From assembly GCA_000507305.1 (NCBI GenBank), contig DF239957.1, positions 214,860-278,859 on the forward strand: a DNA stretch of 64,000 bases, in the 5' to 3' direction. This document shows, in pieces, positions 10,085-19,816 of the stretch. Origin of the DNA: Breviolum minutum Mf 1.05b.01 (lineage: Eukaryota; Sar; Dinophyceae; Suessiales; Symbiodiniaceae). Numbering within the stretch: the first letter of the stretch is position 1; every line of letters begins with the position of its first letter. Both the position numbers and the translations under genes were made by a program. The notes under the pieces were generated by a model, which saw only the letters and a list, made by a program, of their open reading frames with translations, was not told the origin of the DNA and made no database searches.

Positions 10085-10436
10085 CAACTTGGAACCGGAC
10101 AGAATGGTGTAAGTAAATTAAATGATGTCTTCAACCGAAATGACCTGACGAAATCTGGCCCAGTTCTTGAATGCTTGCGACCTTGTCGGATCCACATCTC
10201 AAACCTTCAAAGGGAGGTTGACTTTGCAAGTGATCTTTGTTTGGAATGAAGCGCCATGTATCGCAGCAACCCAAAAGCAATCAAACAATTGAAATACTCC
10301 CTTCAGCCAAGGCTACGACGACTGCGCCTACGATGGCTGCACCGACAGATGTGGGAACTATGACAGGTGCCCAAAGGTTGAGAGCCGAGTGAGCCTACAG
10401 CCTACTGGTTTTGTGAAGGTTGATGACTTGATATAG
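10085..10436 (+). other. overlapping plus-strand coding-like readings
   Basis: One plus frame at 10085-10249 contains GTGQNGVSKLNDVFNRND and ECLRPCRIHISNLQREVDF. Another at 10307-10436 contains DDCAYDGCTDRCGNYDRC, after CTTCAG and before a GTGCCC donor. The second has six closely spaced cysteines, as in extracellular repeats. Their joining is not resolved. Confidence 0.25.
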
Positions 10437-10608
10437 AGGCTATAGCAGTGTTTTTCTTTTCAGATTTTGCCATTGGCGGTACATTTTGCTTAGGTTTCGA
10501 ATCCCTTGAGATCCCTTGGATGATCTTCTAAGAAAGCGCCCCAGCACATTCTTTGACAACGAATGGGACGACTGAACCATTACAATCACCACTAACTATT
10601 TGCTGTAA

Positions 10609-10851
10609 TCACTTCGGATGATCCACTCCGGTGTATGGGTTAAAGAACTTGTCAATCTGGATCCTCATGAAATAACAAAGATAATCGTACATCCAATAAG
10701 AAGTACTAGCGGTGTCATCTCTTGCATTGTGCATGATACGGATAATTCTACTGGTGAGATTGTTTCGGCAACTAGCGATGCATGTACTTAAGTTTTTTGG
10801 CAACCCACCCAAAGTCATGCTAGTTGCTAATAACATCATACCGGAAATCAT
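10609..10851 (-). CDS. candidate minus-strand exon
   Basis: The 80-codon minus frame contains GGLPKNLSTCIASCRNNL and STSYWMYDYLCYFMRIQID, ending in TGVDHPK and TGA. An ATG opens it. It lies between two other good minus frames (9683-10060, 11001-11381), so a minus-strand gene is plausible. The plus strand reads IHSGVWVKELVNLDPHEIT over the same DNA and is a serious alternative. Confidence 0.3.
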   Translation of the reverse strand: MISGMMLLATSMTLGGLPKNLSTCIASCRNNLTSRIIRIMHNARDDTASTSYWMYDYLCYFMRIQIDKFFNPYTGVDHPK

Positions 10852-11000
10852 ACCTTTGTGACATACGTCAAGTGGCTCAAAATGATTGTTTGCCCGACGG
10901 TTGGATGGGAGATGAAAACTGGTTAGAGAGAAATTTGTGGTCCCAAACTGCTGCCCTCCTGACTCGCGGCAACAGGTGCGATGTTGGCCTTACAACTGTT

Positions 11001-11381
11001 TCAATCTCGCCAGGGCAGGCGGCAGTCACAAGGTGCAGTTTGGGGATGCAAGGTATGATGTGAATCCAAAGATTCAACAAGTTTAGATGTGGATTGGGAG
11101 GTTGACCTCCACGGTATAAATGAGTGACATACCACGATCACTGGTTCCTTAAGTTTCACTCTAATATCCCAGTTGGGCTCGGTCCTTTTTGTGTAAGACT
11201 GGCTGCACGTGATGTGACCATCAGTTCCAATTGGGTATTTCATTAGAAGGTTGCATCCCCATTTTGAAGAAAGGAACCCTTCATCTTCTTGGAGATTGAT
11301 ATTTGGTATCTGTATTTTGTTGGGGTTTTGGTCCAAGAGTTTTTGTTGTTTTTTCAGATCAGAGATCCAAGTTGTTGTCAC
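11001..11381 (-). CDS. candidate minus-strand exon, polar unknown domain
   Basis: The 126-codon minus frame contains WISDLKKQQKLLDQNPNKI, NLQEDEGFLSSKWGCN, EPNWDIRVKLKEPVIVVCH and CDCRLPWRD. Alternating beta-strand-like stretches and paired cysteines suggest an ordinary globular domain. Plus-strand exons would have to lie elsewhere if this is real. No family is recognised. Confidence 0.4.
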   Translation of the reverse strand: MTTTWISDLKKQQKLLDQNPNKIQIPNINLQEDEGFLSSKWGCNLLMKYPIGTDGHITCSQSYTKRTEPNWDIRVKLKEPVIVVCHSFIPWRSTSQSTSKLVESLDSHHTLHPQTAPCDCRLPWRD

Positions 11382-11624
11382 AGGTTTGGGAGCCTTTTGA
11401 GTTTGTCAACTTTGTTGTTTGGGCAAATGGTATAAAAACACAACCTGTACACGGCACTTTTGGTACTCAAAACAAAAACCAAAAGAAGCACTTCAGGTTC
11501 ACAAGCTGTCATAGGATTTATATAACCCTCTGCAGTAGGCACTTTGAACAGGAGCCCAACTTCCAGGACGTACTTGCTGGCAAGCCATTGATATAAGCGG
11601 TCAACTCGTCTCACATGACTGCAG

Positions 11625-12495
11625 GCGGCACATCAGAGGAGATCTCCTCCGAGAGCTCGGTGTGGATGCCCAAGACCTGCACCAGGATGACAGCGAAGGG
11701 GCGAAGGGGTTGCGGAGCGACATTGGCTCTGAACAACTTCTTGAAGGTTGTTGTGTCACCCAAACCCTGTGCTATGTGGAGTTGTTTGATTTACACATCG
11801 GAGTTCTGTGAGGCTTTGAACCAAAGTTGATTTCTAAAGACCATTTGTGTGTTTCAGGACGCAGAGGGATGCCATTGTATGAAGATGACTTGGGCAATGA
11901 AAGTGAGTATGTGGCCACAAAAGGCCTACAGTATGTACTATATCGAATTGGAACAGTCAGGGGTGTCCGGCTCGACCTTGACGCTCATAATGTGGATCTG
12001 AAGAGTCCCCTTTGAGCAGAAGATGCAATCATTCAAATTTCGGTTATATTTCGAAGTTCCGGCGTTGGCTTGGAGGCATCGTTTTGGCTAAGGGATACTG
12101 CATTGGAATTTCTCGGACATTTCAGATGAGCAATTGGTCACGAAATTTGTGGCACGGGTTGGGAGAATTAAGAATTCCCTGCTTCTTGTGGGTTTTGGCT
12201 GCGGGGGATGAAATATCATTTCATTTGAGAAATGAAGTCGGCTTCTGATTGGCATCTGATTGAAATTTGCCGTAACATGGTTCACAGCATTTCCCCAACA
12301 ACATGTTCAATTTTTAAACTCAGTAAAATGGTTAAATGTGGATGAAAGCCCTAATTGGGGCTTGATTCCTAAGCATTAATCCTGAGTTCCATTAGAACAT
12401 GGTAGGTTGTTGATGCCCCACACCTGTTGGATCCACACAGCGACTTGATGAGGTCCAGAGCTTCCGCAGCTTGGTGTGAAGGGAGAGAGTTTCAG
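11625..12495 (+). CDS. candidate four-exon chain, acidic helical protein
   Basis: Exons 11625-11746, 11858-11902, 12093-12187 and 12406-12495 all follow AG|G acceptors and agree in phase. Exon one contains GDLLRELGVDAQDLHQDDSE. Exon two ends at a perfect GTGAGT after LYEDDLGNE. Exon three contains DISDEQLVTKFVARVG. Exon four contains LLDPHSDLMRSRASAAWCEG before a GTCTGT donor. Exon two could instead run on in frame to a TGA at 12015. Exon one is markedly GC-rich. Confidence 0.4.
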
Positions 12496-13178
12496 GTCTG
12501 TTATTCATATTTGTATATTGTTGTGAATAGAAATACTGTAGATAATATAAATGTTTGTATACATATATTTGTATGCTGTCATTGACTTGTTGATATGCTT
12601 CCTGAAGGATAAAACAGTTTGATTCTCATTGCATTTGCCCATTGTTTTTTCGATTGCTGAGGGTCATTGGTCTTAACGTTTACATTGGTTCAATTTTCCA
12701 GAAGGCCCCATCAATGTGTAACAATATGTGGTTGAAACACCTTTTTTAGTTCATATTTGATTTGAAAACCTTACATGTCGTTCTGGAATGTTTGGATATA
12801 GTTCCAGAAGATGCTTTTGGCGCTCACAGCACAGCCTCTGATATATCATACAATTGTTGCTACACCACGTGCCACGTACTCAATAACATACCATTACAGC
12901 CATGATGGTGAAGCTGCTTGATGATTGAATCGAGCAAGGTGATTTTTGTGGTGACGCAGAACCTTTAAGAGTGAACCACATCACAAGATAGAATCATTTG
13001 GAAATTGTCGTTTTCCAGCTAGCCATGTTAATATATCTCTATAGCACATGGAATGCTAGAAAATGCCAGACGGAATCCGCTATATCAGTTGTTGAATTTC
13101 CCTTACTTGACCTGGCTCCCCATAAAATCATCTACCAAAGCCTCGTGGGTTTTCATGTTCAAGCCTGCGGGGGTGTAG

Positions 13179-13397
13179 ACCGTGCCACGCTGCGACCAAG
13201 AACCCGAAGATGTTGTGGACGCTGCCTTGGTCTATGACCGCGAGGTGATGGCCACAGCGGGTGAGATGAGAAGGAAGGCTTTTGTTGAGGATGAATCATT
13301 TGGTCATCTTGTAAAACCTATGCATGTTGTAGTTTCAACATTTTCTTCTGAAGATTTCGATGTTTTGGCAGGAATCCATGGAACATGTTCTCCCAAG
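13179..13397 (+). CDS. candidate exon, acidic unknown domain
   Basis: The frame is open for 73 codons from GTGTAG|A to AAG|GTAAAC. It contains CDQEPEDVVDAALVYDREVM, then KAFVEDESFGHLVKPMHVV and GIHGTCSPK. An internal GTGAGA at 13261 and a GGCAG|G at 13371 could remove 111 nt without changing frame. The GC-rich first third and high D/E content favour coding. Confidence 0.4.
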
Positions 13398-13597
13398 GTA
13401 AACTTGAGTTCTGCTTAGGATGTTCCAAAAGAAATTGTGAAATGATCAATCAATCCGGGGACAAATAACCGTTATTTGTTGTATCTAATCTCCCACTTCA
13501 CTTTCTGCACTTGGCTCGTATACTTTATTTCACCTGTCAATCACACTCGATTATCCTCTCAAACCCATCATCCAAGAAGGATGTGCGTTGAGACAAT

Positions 13598-13619
13598 TCA
13601 CCGGCTCATTGACCGGTGA
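13598..13619. repeat. 7-bp inverted repeat TCACCGG / CCGGTGA
   Basis: TCACCGG and CCGGTGA flank an 8-nt loop. It overlaps a GTGAGA that could be a donor. Confidence 0.6.
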
Positions 13620-13803
13620 GACGTGTTCGAAAGATCAATGATTCATCTTACATGTTGGGCTTGGGTTATGTGACATACGCATCCAGCGGGAAGGGGCAAG
13701 TCGTGAATGGGATGATACTGTTACTTTCATTTTGACAGTGATTTACCATTTGAGATGACTTTCAAGAACCCGGTTTGTCAAGAACCAAGTTTTGCGATAC
13801 AAG

Positions 13804-14206
13804 GTTTTGTTGTCATTGCTCACCGAATGTTGCCACAAGATCTATCTACTCCCTATGCAGGGCATATCTTCTTTCACGTTTAAAATGGATGCACAGAGAC
13901 ATATGAACACATTTGGATACATATTAGATATACTTCTAATTGTAGACGCCGTGATCTCACCTACAACTTTTGCACATATCAAGAAGGTAAACGGCCATGC
14001 TTGCTGAGGCCTTCCTCCAAAGCAATGAGGACTGCCTTTGGAAATTCCTGTTGATGGGACTTGACATGCCCGAAAAGTGCCAAATCTGTCGACACAAGAG
14101 CGTTGGCAGGTTGAAACTTCACAATTCGAACCTGGAGTTAGTTGACACTGATTTTTTGCTCAACCGAAAACCTCTTAAAAAGAGCTGTGGCCTAAATGGG
14201 GCTTGA
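13804..14206 (+). CDS. candidate pair of exons, Cys-containing
   Basis: Exon 13804-13986 (61 codons) starts after ACAAG|G, contains LTECCHKIYLLPMQGIS and LIVDAVISPTTFAHIKK, and ends at AAG|GTAAAC. The frame from 14009 contains NEDCLWKFLLMGLDMPEKCQ and ICRHKSVGRLKLHNSNLE to TGA. Joining them needs a 22-nt intron (13987-14008), which would be exceptionally short. They may therefore belong to different transcripts. Confidence 0.35.
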
Positions 14207-14279
14207 AGCACATTGACAGAAAATTCCTATTAGGTCAGCAGTTTCTTGCAGCTCATTCATGTTTTTTGATTTTCGGCAG

Positions 14280-14645
14280 ATTCAGCTACGAAGGGGAGCA
14301 TCCCGTTCATTTCTAGCACCACCATAACCAGCATTTTTGGTGAACACAAAACACCTCCAAAGGATTTTCGAATGCAACGAATCTCCACCATCCTCCAACC
14401 CTCCCTTTGCAATGTTTTCCCCCTGCACTGGGCCACCCCACGCCGCCTCGTCCATGGGCTTGTGGACTGTCCTGAGCAATTGCCACATTGTCTTTGTGGT
14501 TGTAAGCTCGAGCGCAGTTCCAGATCAGTTGGCTGCTCAACGACATGTGCCATGGCCGATCAAAGGGCACACCATCCATTTTGTGGTACCATTGGTACTT
14601 AACAATTTTGAAGGAACCTGGTACACATAAAGACATCCCCTTCAC
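14280..14645. other. GC-rich coding-like region, strand unresolved
   Basis: The plus frame 14280-14602, after CGGCAG, contains SIFGEHKTPPKDFRMQ and CPEQLPHCLCGCKLERSS. The minus frame 14313-14645 contains KYQWYHKMDGVPFDRPWHM and IWNCARAYNHKDN. Both run for more than 100 codons. The GC content suggests one of them is a real exon. Confidence 0.35.
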
Positions 14646-14657
14646 AGTTTGACCCCT

Positions 14658-14703
14658 GGGAATTCACTGCTTCTAAGTCATAGCCAGGGAATTCACTGCT
14701 TCT
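14658..14703. repeat. 17-bp direct repeat, 29-bp period
   Basis: GGGAATTCACTGCTTCT occurs at 14658-14674 and again at 14687-14703. Confidence 0.85.
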
Positions 14704-14709
14704 CAGCAG

Positions 14710-15238
14710 GGTGATTATTTTATTCTGTGGTTGGGAACCACTGCGTACTCGACAGATGCTGCTTCTGCATTGACTGCAAAGGCCAAGTGCTCGCAACCTT
14801 TCGGCTTGCCTATCGTTGATGGCAATGCGAGCTGCAGAGCATGTGGCATGGTTCTTCAAAGAGCTGGGAAGCCGTGACCAAAACATCGACCTTTTGTAAA
14901 CTCACATGGCACTGGATTCAATCATGAGGAAAAGCATCTATCTACATGTTTTCGAGCTAGCTATGTTGGTTTACTGATGTTTACTGGGACAAAGTTTCAT
15001 TTGTGTGATACACTAAGGGACGAGGAGTGCATGGGCAGTGTGTGTTTTTAATCAGCCGGTAAAGTAAGAGGATGCTTATCTTCTTTATCTTCCAACTTTT
15101 AAGTGTCCAACGTGTTTGCTCCTATTGTAAAACACGTCGAAAATTTAGCTACCAAAGTGTTGGAATTCATCTATGCAGGTTTTGCAAGGATCAAAAAGTC
15201 CAGGACACTAAAAGTCTTGGCGATGTTTCAAATATCAG
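14710..15238 (+). CDS. candidate two-exon zinc-binding segment
   Basis: Exon 14710-14873 follows CAGCAG|G and contains DAASALTAKAKCSQPFG, then NASCRACGMVLQRAGK. Exon 15104-15238 follows a pyrimidine tract and TTTTAAG, and reads VQRVCSYCKTRRKFSYQSV, then HLCRFCKDQK, ending at a GTGTGT donor. Phases agree across a 230-nt intron. The joined spacing is CxxC, 12-13 residues, CxxC, 15 residues, CxxC, which resembles a treble-clef or zinc-ribbon arrangement. A 95-codon minus frame (14599-14886) is the rival reading for exon one. Confidence 0.4.
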
Positions 15239-15373
15239 GTGTGTTTTTGTTCATCCCCTACTCCTATTCTTTGGGAAGATGATTCCAGTGACACAGCCAC
15301 TCAGCAGATGGCTTTAAACCACCAACTATTTGATTTAGAAGGAAGCCCTGGTAGGGGCTTACTTTGAATCCAG

Positions 15374-15927
15374 CCAGCGTTGGTGCTAAATCGAGTAATC
15401 TATCCTTTCATATTGCTTCCGAAATTTATTTGGGCAAACTACAACCATCCCGCCTCACATAGACTGGTGGTTGATGTTGGGCCTGCCATCATGACCTTCA
15501 GCTATGTGAAGAGTTATCGTTCACCCGAGCTATTGGTCTAGACAGATTCCTTGAGCAAATTAAAATAGACCCTACCAGACTTTCTTTCGGGGAGTGTACC
15601 TGGATTGTGTGACCAGCTCGCACTGACCGAGAATGTCACACAGTTTTAAAGGCTTGGAACATGACTGCCATCAACTTGAATTTGAATACACAGCTGTAGT
15701 TGGATGGTTCTTGGCCTGATATCTTACAATTGATAGCCGGTCGAAAAGTGATTTCAAGTGATGAATTCAGCAGTTTCAACCAAGATGAGTATTGCATGCA
15801 CCTCAATAGCTGGATGCTTTTCCCTCTTACTCACCATGCAAATTTCAAAATACTCATGGTTTGCATCGTTTCAGCCGAAAAGACCCTGTACTGGATAAAT
15901 GAAGTTATTCATAGGACCCCTGCATAA
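15374..15927 (+). CDS. candidate two-exon segment
   Basis: Frame 15374-15541, after AATCCAG, contains RVIYPFILLPKFIWANYNH and VVDVGPAIMTFSYVKSY, ending in TAG. Frame 15700-15927, after GCTGTAG, contains GSWPDILQLIAGRKVISSD, NQDEYCMHLNSWMLFPL and EKTLYWINEVIHRTPA. A phase-0 donor (TAT|GTGAAG or TTG|GTCTAG) would join them. Continued plus direction after the zinc-binding exons suggests one gene. Function is unknown. Confidence 0.35.
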
Positions 15928-16036
15928 GCCTGTACTTTACAAACCTTTGTACTGTAAGTGTTGTCATGCTTAAAGTTCACTACTTTTCACTGGACTCATA
16001 TTCTTGACAATTCGTAATAATATCCTCCGCTTGGAG

Positions 16037-16103
16037 GTTGCCAGTGCGGAAATCTGGAGCTCGTCGATGAGGCACGTGCTTCACTTGCCCAGCTTCTCCA
16101 GTT
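16037..16103 (+). CDS. candidate short exon with strong donor
   Basis: Between GGAG|G and a GTAAGC donor the frame reads CQCGNLELVDEARASLAQLL. The acidic helical text and the strong donor are the evidence. A second plus frame is open across the same stretch. Confidence 0.3.
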
Positions 16104-16285
16104 GTAAGCAGGTGGTGATCTTGCTTCCTTCAGGGCAAACAATCACTCAAGACGCCCATAACATGCCTAGCTTCAGCAACATGTGCCCTGGTTATACGTA
16201 GATTGGATTTGTGCCTGGGAGTTGCTTGTGGTTTCACGGTTTCATCCAAACTTGTTTTACCCACGGTGCTCTTCCCTGAGTGCAG

Positions 16286-16585
16286 GCTTGCATATTGAAA
16301 GGCTGTGCTTTTTCTTTGCGCTGCCAAAACCACAGCTACGATGATGCCTTAGACTTGGAACCTACCTTAGCCTCGTGCACCAATCCTGGGGAAGAGGAAA
16401 GCTGTGAAGAGATCCGTGTCTCAGCAGTTATTGGAGATTTCCTGAAGCCATCTAATCTGGAATTTTTAAAGATTCAGAGGGAACCCTCAAGGCATGGATT
16501 CCCTAATTCTAAGCTTGACCTTCGTGCGACGTTGCTGTTAATACGATCATCTTATGTCCAAGGGAGGGTGAAAGACGGGATATAG
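16286..16585 (+). CDS. candidate exon, Cys-rich acidic protein
   Basis: After GAGTGCAG|G the frame is open for 99 codons. It contains ACILKGCAFSLRCQNHSYDD, then TNPGEEESCEEIRVSAVIGD and NLEFLKIQREPSRHG, ending in KDGI and TAG. The five cysteines in the first half and the Glu-rich centre are distinctive. A hairpin begins six bases after the stop. No family is recognised. Confidence 0.45.
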   Translation, partial: ACILKGCAFSLRCQNHSYDDALDLEPTLASCTNPGEEESCEEIRVSAVIGDFLKPSNLEFLKIQREPSRHGFPNSKLDLRATLLLIRSSYVQGRVKDGI

Positions 16586-16590
16586 ATATA

Positions 16591-16623
16591 GGTCAGCTAG
16601 GTTCCCTTAGTCCCTAGCTGACC
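16591..16623. repeat. perfect 11-bp stem-loop
   Basis: GGTCAGCTAGG (16591-16601) pairs with CCTAGCTGACC (16613-16623) around an 11-nt loop. It lies just after the TAG at 16583-16585, so a role in 3' end formation is possible but unproven. Confidence 0.8.
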
Positions 16624-17134
16624 AGACAACATCCCTTCCAGCCCTCCCATTTTTCTGGATTGGGATGACTAAAGCAGTGTTAAGATATTTTAGGGATTTG
16701 CTCTGAGCTGCCCAAACATAACCATTGCATGGGGCATTGGTCCACTTTTCTCCTGAATGGTGACTTTGACACTTTCTGAATGAACGGTTGAGCTCCGTAA
16801 CAGCCGAAATTGGTTGTTTGGGAATGATTATTAGGTTTTGGCATCGGTTGGTTGAAAGGATGGACGAGAAGACTATATCACACTTGGACTAGTAAAGCAA
16901 GAAGTCGCCTACGCCAAACCGCTTACCTGGTTAGTTACTTACCCAGACATGATGCTTGTCATAGAACAGTCAAGGTTCAGAAGCACTCGAAGCTTTTTGT
17001 TTTTTGCACACACACACAGATGCTTTGCCAGATAACATTGCCATGAAATTTGTGAACTGACTGACCCCAAACACACTTGGCACGCATTTTCCTTCACGGT
17101 GGATGTGTCAATTTGCATGACGTGAGCAGTGCAG

Positions 17135-17335
17135 GTTTCAATCAAACGCATTCCCAGTGGCCTGAAGCGACCTTCCAGTTCTGTTTGCGAAAAAGGCAGA
17201 GTGAATGCGTGGGTATCATATTCAGAGCCAATGTCTTTGGCAAGTGGTACCACACAAATTACATTGACTCTTGTATCTTTGGCTTCATTCAATACAGTTT
17301 TGAACTTTTTAGTGTCACACGTCTGCCTTTCTTAG
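17135..17335 (+). CDS. candidate exon, beta-rich segment
   Basis: After GTGCAG|G the frame contains IKRIPSGLKRPSSSVCEKG and AWVSYSEPMSLASGTTQIT. The pattern suits beta strands. A 117-codon minus frame (16939-17292) containing SEYDTHAFTLPFSQTELEG and CQVCLGSVSSQI is an equally good alternative. Confidence 0.3.
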   Translation, partial: VSIKRIPSGLKRPSSSVCEKGRVNAWVSYSEPMSLASGTTQITLTLVSLASFNTVLNFLVSHVCLS

Positions 17336-17454
17336 TTCAGTTGTAGGAGTTGTCATGGACTGAGTGACTTCATGATGCTCGACCAAACCCTTTTCATGAA
17401 ATGGTGGTCCCTGTGGTATGGGAATCCCGTTTTAAAATGACATTTGCACGTCAG

Positions 17455-17668
17455 CTTTGTGATGTTCTACATGCTTTTTCGGTTGAGAATGAACCAAGGC
17501 ACCATGTTGGGTGCTGTTCAGATGCAAGCGATTCAGATGGTGATGCTTGTCGTATTGACCACCAGTGCCGTCTACATTGTGAAGCCACCCAGATTTGCCC
17601 AGTTGTTTTTGATTGTTTTTGTTTTTGCTAAGGGTGGAATCTTTTTGTTCATGGTACTAGATTCATGA
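17455..17668 (+). CDS. candidate exon with two membrane helices
   Basis: After ACGTCAG the frame reads FVMFYMLFRLRMNQGTM, a helix AIQMVMLVVLTTSAVYIV, a short KPPRFA loop, and a second helix LFLIVFVFAKGGIFLFMVL, ending LDS and TGA. A positively charged loop between two hydrophobic runs is typical of membrane proteins. A Cys/Asp-rich plus frame overlaps and cannot be excluded. Confidence 0.4.
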
Positions 17669-18108
17669 GCCAATGGGTGATCATGTTGCTGTTTCTTCGC
17701 GTGCTTTACGAAATTTACCAAGGCTTGGGAGTTACGAATATGAGTAGACGTCCTGTCCTATTTACGTTAAATACACAGTAGCAGTCAGTTTTTCAGTCAC
17801 AACCTTCCACCAGATGCAATTCACGGTTAACACCTAGGGGTATGTAGGTTGTCTCGTATAAAGAACGTCGGCTATCTGAGCAGGATAATTTTGGGTGCGG
17901 TTGTTACTCCCCAAGGCCTGGATTTCTGTCGTCTTTGTCCCCCTTGCTGGGCGTGCTCTAGCGACGTTGAATGACTTGGCACGGTGCTGCATTACCACTT
18001 CAAAAACGCGCTCTTGCAAACCGCGAAGGTCTGAAGTTCGCCCCTTTTTCGGGCCATTTCTGGATCATTCTGGTCGAGCAAGCCCTGAGGAACAATGAGA
18101 AGCGAACT

Positions 18109-18366
18109 CTAAAATCCAAGCAATGCTGTATTAAAAGGAGTGCCCTGTAGACATATCGGGCAACCAACACTGACCCCACAAGACTGACATCCGATGTCTG
18201 CCAGAGCCAAGTTGGCATTGAACGGGTCGAACGCCCTGGGTGAAAATGCTTTGTAGCCGTTGGAAAAAGGGTGGGCCACTGCAAGGTTCCACTGGAATTT
18301 GTAGCGATCATCGCTTATTTCAACAAAAATGTGCCCCAAGAATGGGTGGCCAACGACTTGAACCAA
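18109..18366 (-). CDS. candidate minus-strand exon with Cys pairs
   Basis: The 85-codon minus frame contains HIFVEISDDRYKFQWNLAVA, SNGYKAFSPRAFDPFNAN and GCQSCGVSVGCPICLQG, ending in TAG. The CxxC-x5-CxxC cluster suggests metal binding or disulfides. After the TAG the same frame stays open to about 17999 and contains RKRGELQTFAVCKSAF. The product is not recognised. Confidence 0.4.
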   Translation of the reverse strand: MVQVVGHPFLGHIFVEISDDRYKFQWNLAVAHPFSNGYKAFSPRAFDPFNANLALADIGCQSCGVSVGCPICLQGTPFNTALLGF

Positions 18367-18806
18367 TAAAGGTTCTTGGGGAATATCCCACCACCAGCAA
18401 ACAGTGCGAGCCTCACCTGTGCTGACGCTCCCAATGCAACATTGAAAGATGCTGAAAAGATGCGACGGGCCTCAGGAGGATTTGCTGGTCTTCTAACTCC
18501 ATGTGATTTGCTTAAGGGAAAATTACAGCCATGATGTCAGATGGCAATATCATGTCATCATATCATATCTGTTTGAACGTATTTAAATCTTTCTAAAGTG
18601 AATGCATTCAATTCTAGATCCTAAGCGGATACAGTTCAAGGTAGCTTGTTAGTCCATTCAATGAAACATAGGCCAGCAATGGCTTTGCCGTGACAATTCA
18701 AGTGCTGCCTCCGGCTTTCTGGAAGGACTTGCCATCCCAACGTCCATCGGTGCACTTGGCAACCAATGAGGCACTGATCTTTGGGCGGAACAATGTATAG
18801 GTTAAC

Positions 18807-19229
18807 CTAACAGTGCAGGGTACTGGGCATGTTTAGCCAGACATTTGATGCTTTTGCGTGATTTCTTGCAGATGATACATGCTTCCAGGGATGATTTGTT
18901 TTTTCTTTTGTTTGCACAGCCAGTTTTTCAATGGGATGACCCATCAAATGAATTGAACAGAGTCTCATTTGGTTGAACGGATGTAGTGTTAGGCGATCCA
19001 TGATCCACAAATCTTTCAATTCTACACTGAATTTCTTCATCCCGTTTGACGGAGGATTTCCACCTAAAACAGTACTTAGGTTCTGAAACCCTTCAGCTTC
19101 CAGGGGCATCAGAAATTGATGAACACGCAAAACAATCACACCCATGACAATCATTTGATGAAGAGAATCGAATGGACGTTGCTCAAACGTTTGAAGCACT
19201 GCAATGAGGCAGTGCTGAATCTGATTCAC
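18807..19229 (-). CDS. candidate minus-strand exon
   Basis: The 140-codon minus frame contains TFEQRPFDSLHQMIVMGVIV, HQFLMPLEAEGFQNLSTVLG, MKKFSVELKDLWIMDRLTL and KTNHPWKHVSSARNH. It ends at TAG (18807-18809), beyond which the frame stays open for 57 more codons (contains CQVHRWTLGWQVLPESRRQ) to a TGA at 18636-18638. No family is recognised. Confidence 0.4.
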   Translation of the reverse strand: MNQIQHCLIAVLQTFEQRPFDSLHQMIVMGVIVLRVHQFLMPLEAEGFQNLSTVLGGNPPSNGMKKFSVELKDLWIMDRLTLHPFNQMRLCSIHLMGHPIEKLAVQTKEKTNHPWKHVSSARNHAKASNVWLNMPSTLHC

Positions 19230-19470
19230 TCACTTGACCTGTGGGTTCACCTGCAAGGATGATTCAATCTTGATAGGGGATGGTGGTGCTTGACAAAACC
19301 CTAACAAACCTGTGGGGGAAGGAGTCTCCCAATAGCTTGCAAAACGGCTTTGTTTCTACATTATCTTTTGATCTACCTTCTGGTAGAGAGGTGCCCCCCC
19401 TCCATCCACAAGATCCATACATTTGGGGATGACGAATCACCCTTCATGCTCAAAAATCAAAATTTGGGAA

Positions 19471-19615
19471 TCATTTTCCAGAAATGGTCGCACAAGCATT
19501 GGAAAACATAGAGATGCAACCGCCCTCACTCCTCTCCTCATCGGACTTCGTTTGAGGCGGGATGGCCCTCTTCATGGCGCTTGGAGGGCAGTTTTGAGGC
19601 TCATGGCGGGGAGGT
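19471..19615 (-). CDS. candidate minus-strand terminal exon, disordered
   Basis: After AACAATCAG the minus frame reads PPRHEPQNCPPSAMKRAIPP, then KSDEERSEGG and SNACATISGK to TGA. The Pro/Glu/Ser-rich text suggests a disordered tail. The DNA is GC-rich relative to its neighbours. A plus frame (LLIGLRLRRDGPLHGAWRA) competes. Confidence 0.3.
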
Positions 19616-19816
19616 CTGATTGTTCGAATGATTTTTGAGATTGGTTTTCATGGCTCCTAAATGTGTCAAATGCACCCCCAGTCTAGGCCTAAAGGATGCC
19701 TTTACATATGTTTGGCTGCGGTCTTGCTCTGTTACTGCCCAGCCCTTCCCCCACCCAGTCCCCACCCTAAACCCCAGCCCCCCCAGTCTAAGCCTAAAGG
19801 TGTGTGTGGGTAGGGG

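Noticed and set aside
10490..10512. GGTTTCGAATCC-like tRNA T-arm
   Set aside because: The stems do not pair, and there is no D-arm, anticodon arm or acceptor stem upstream.
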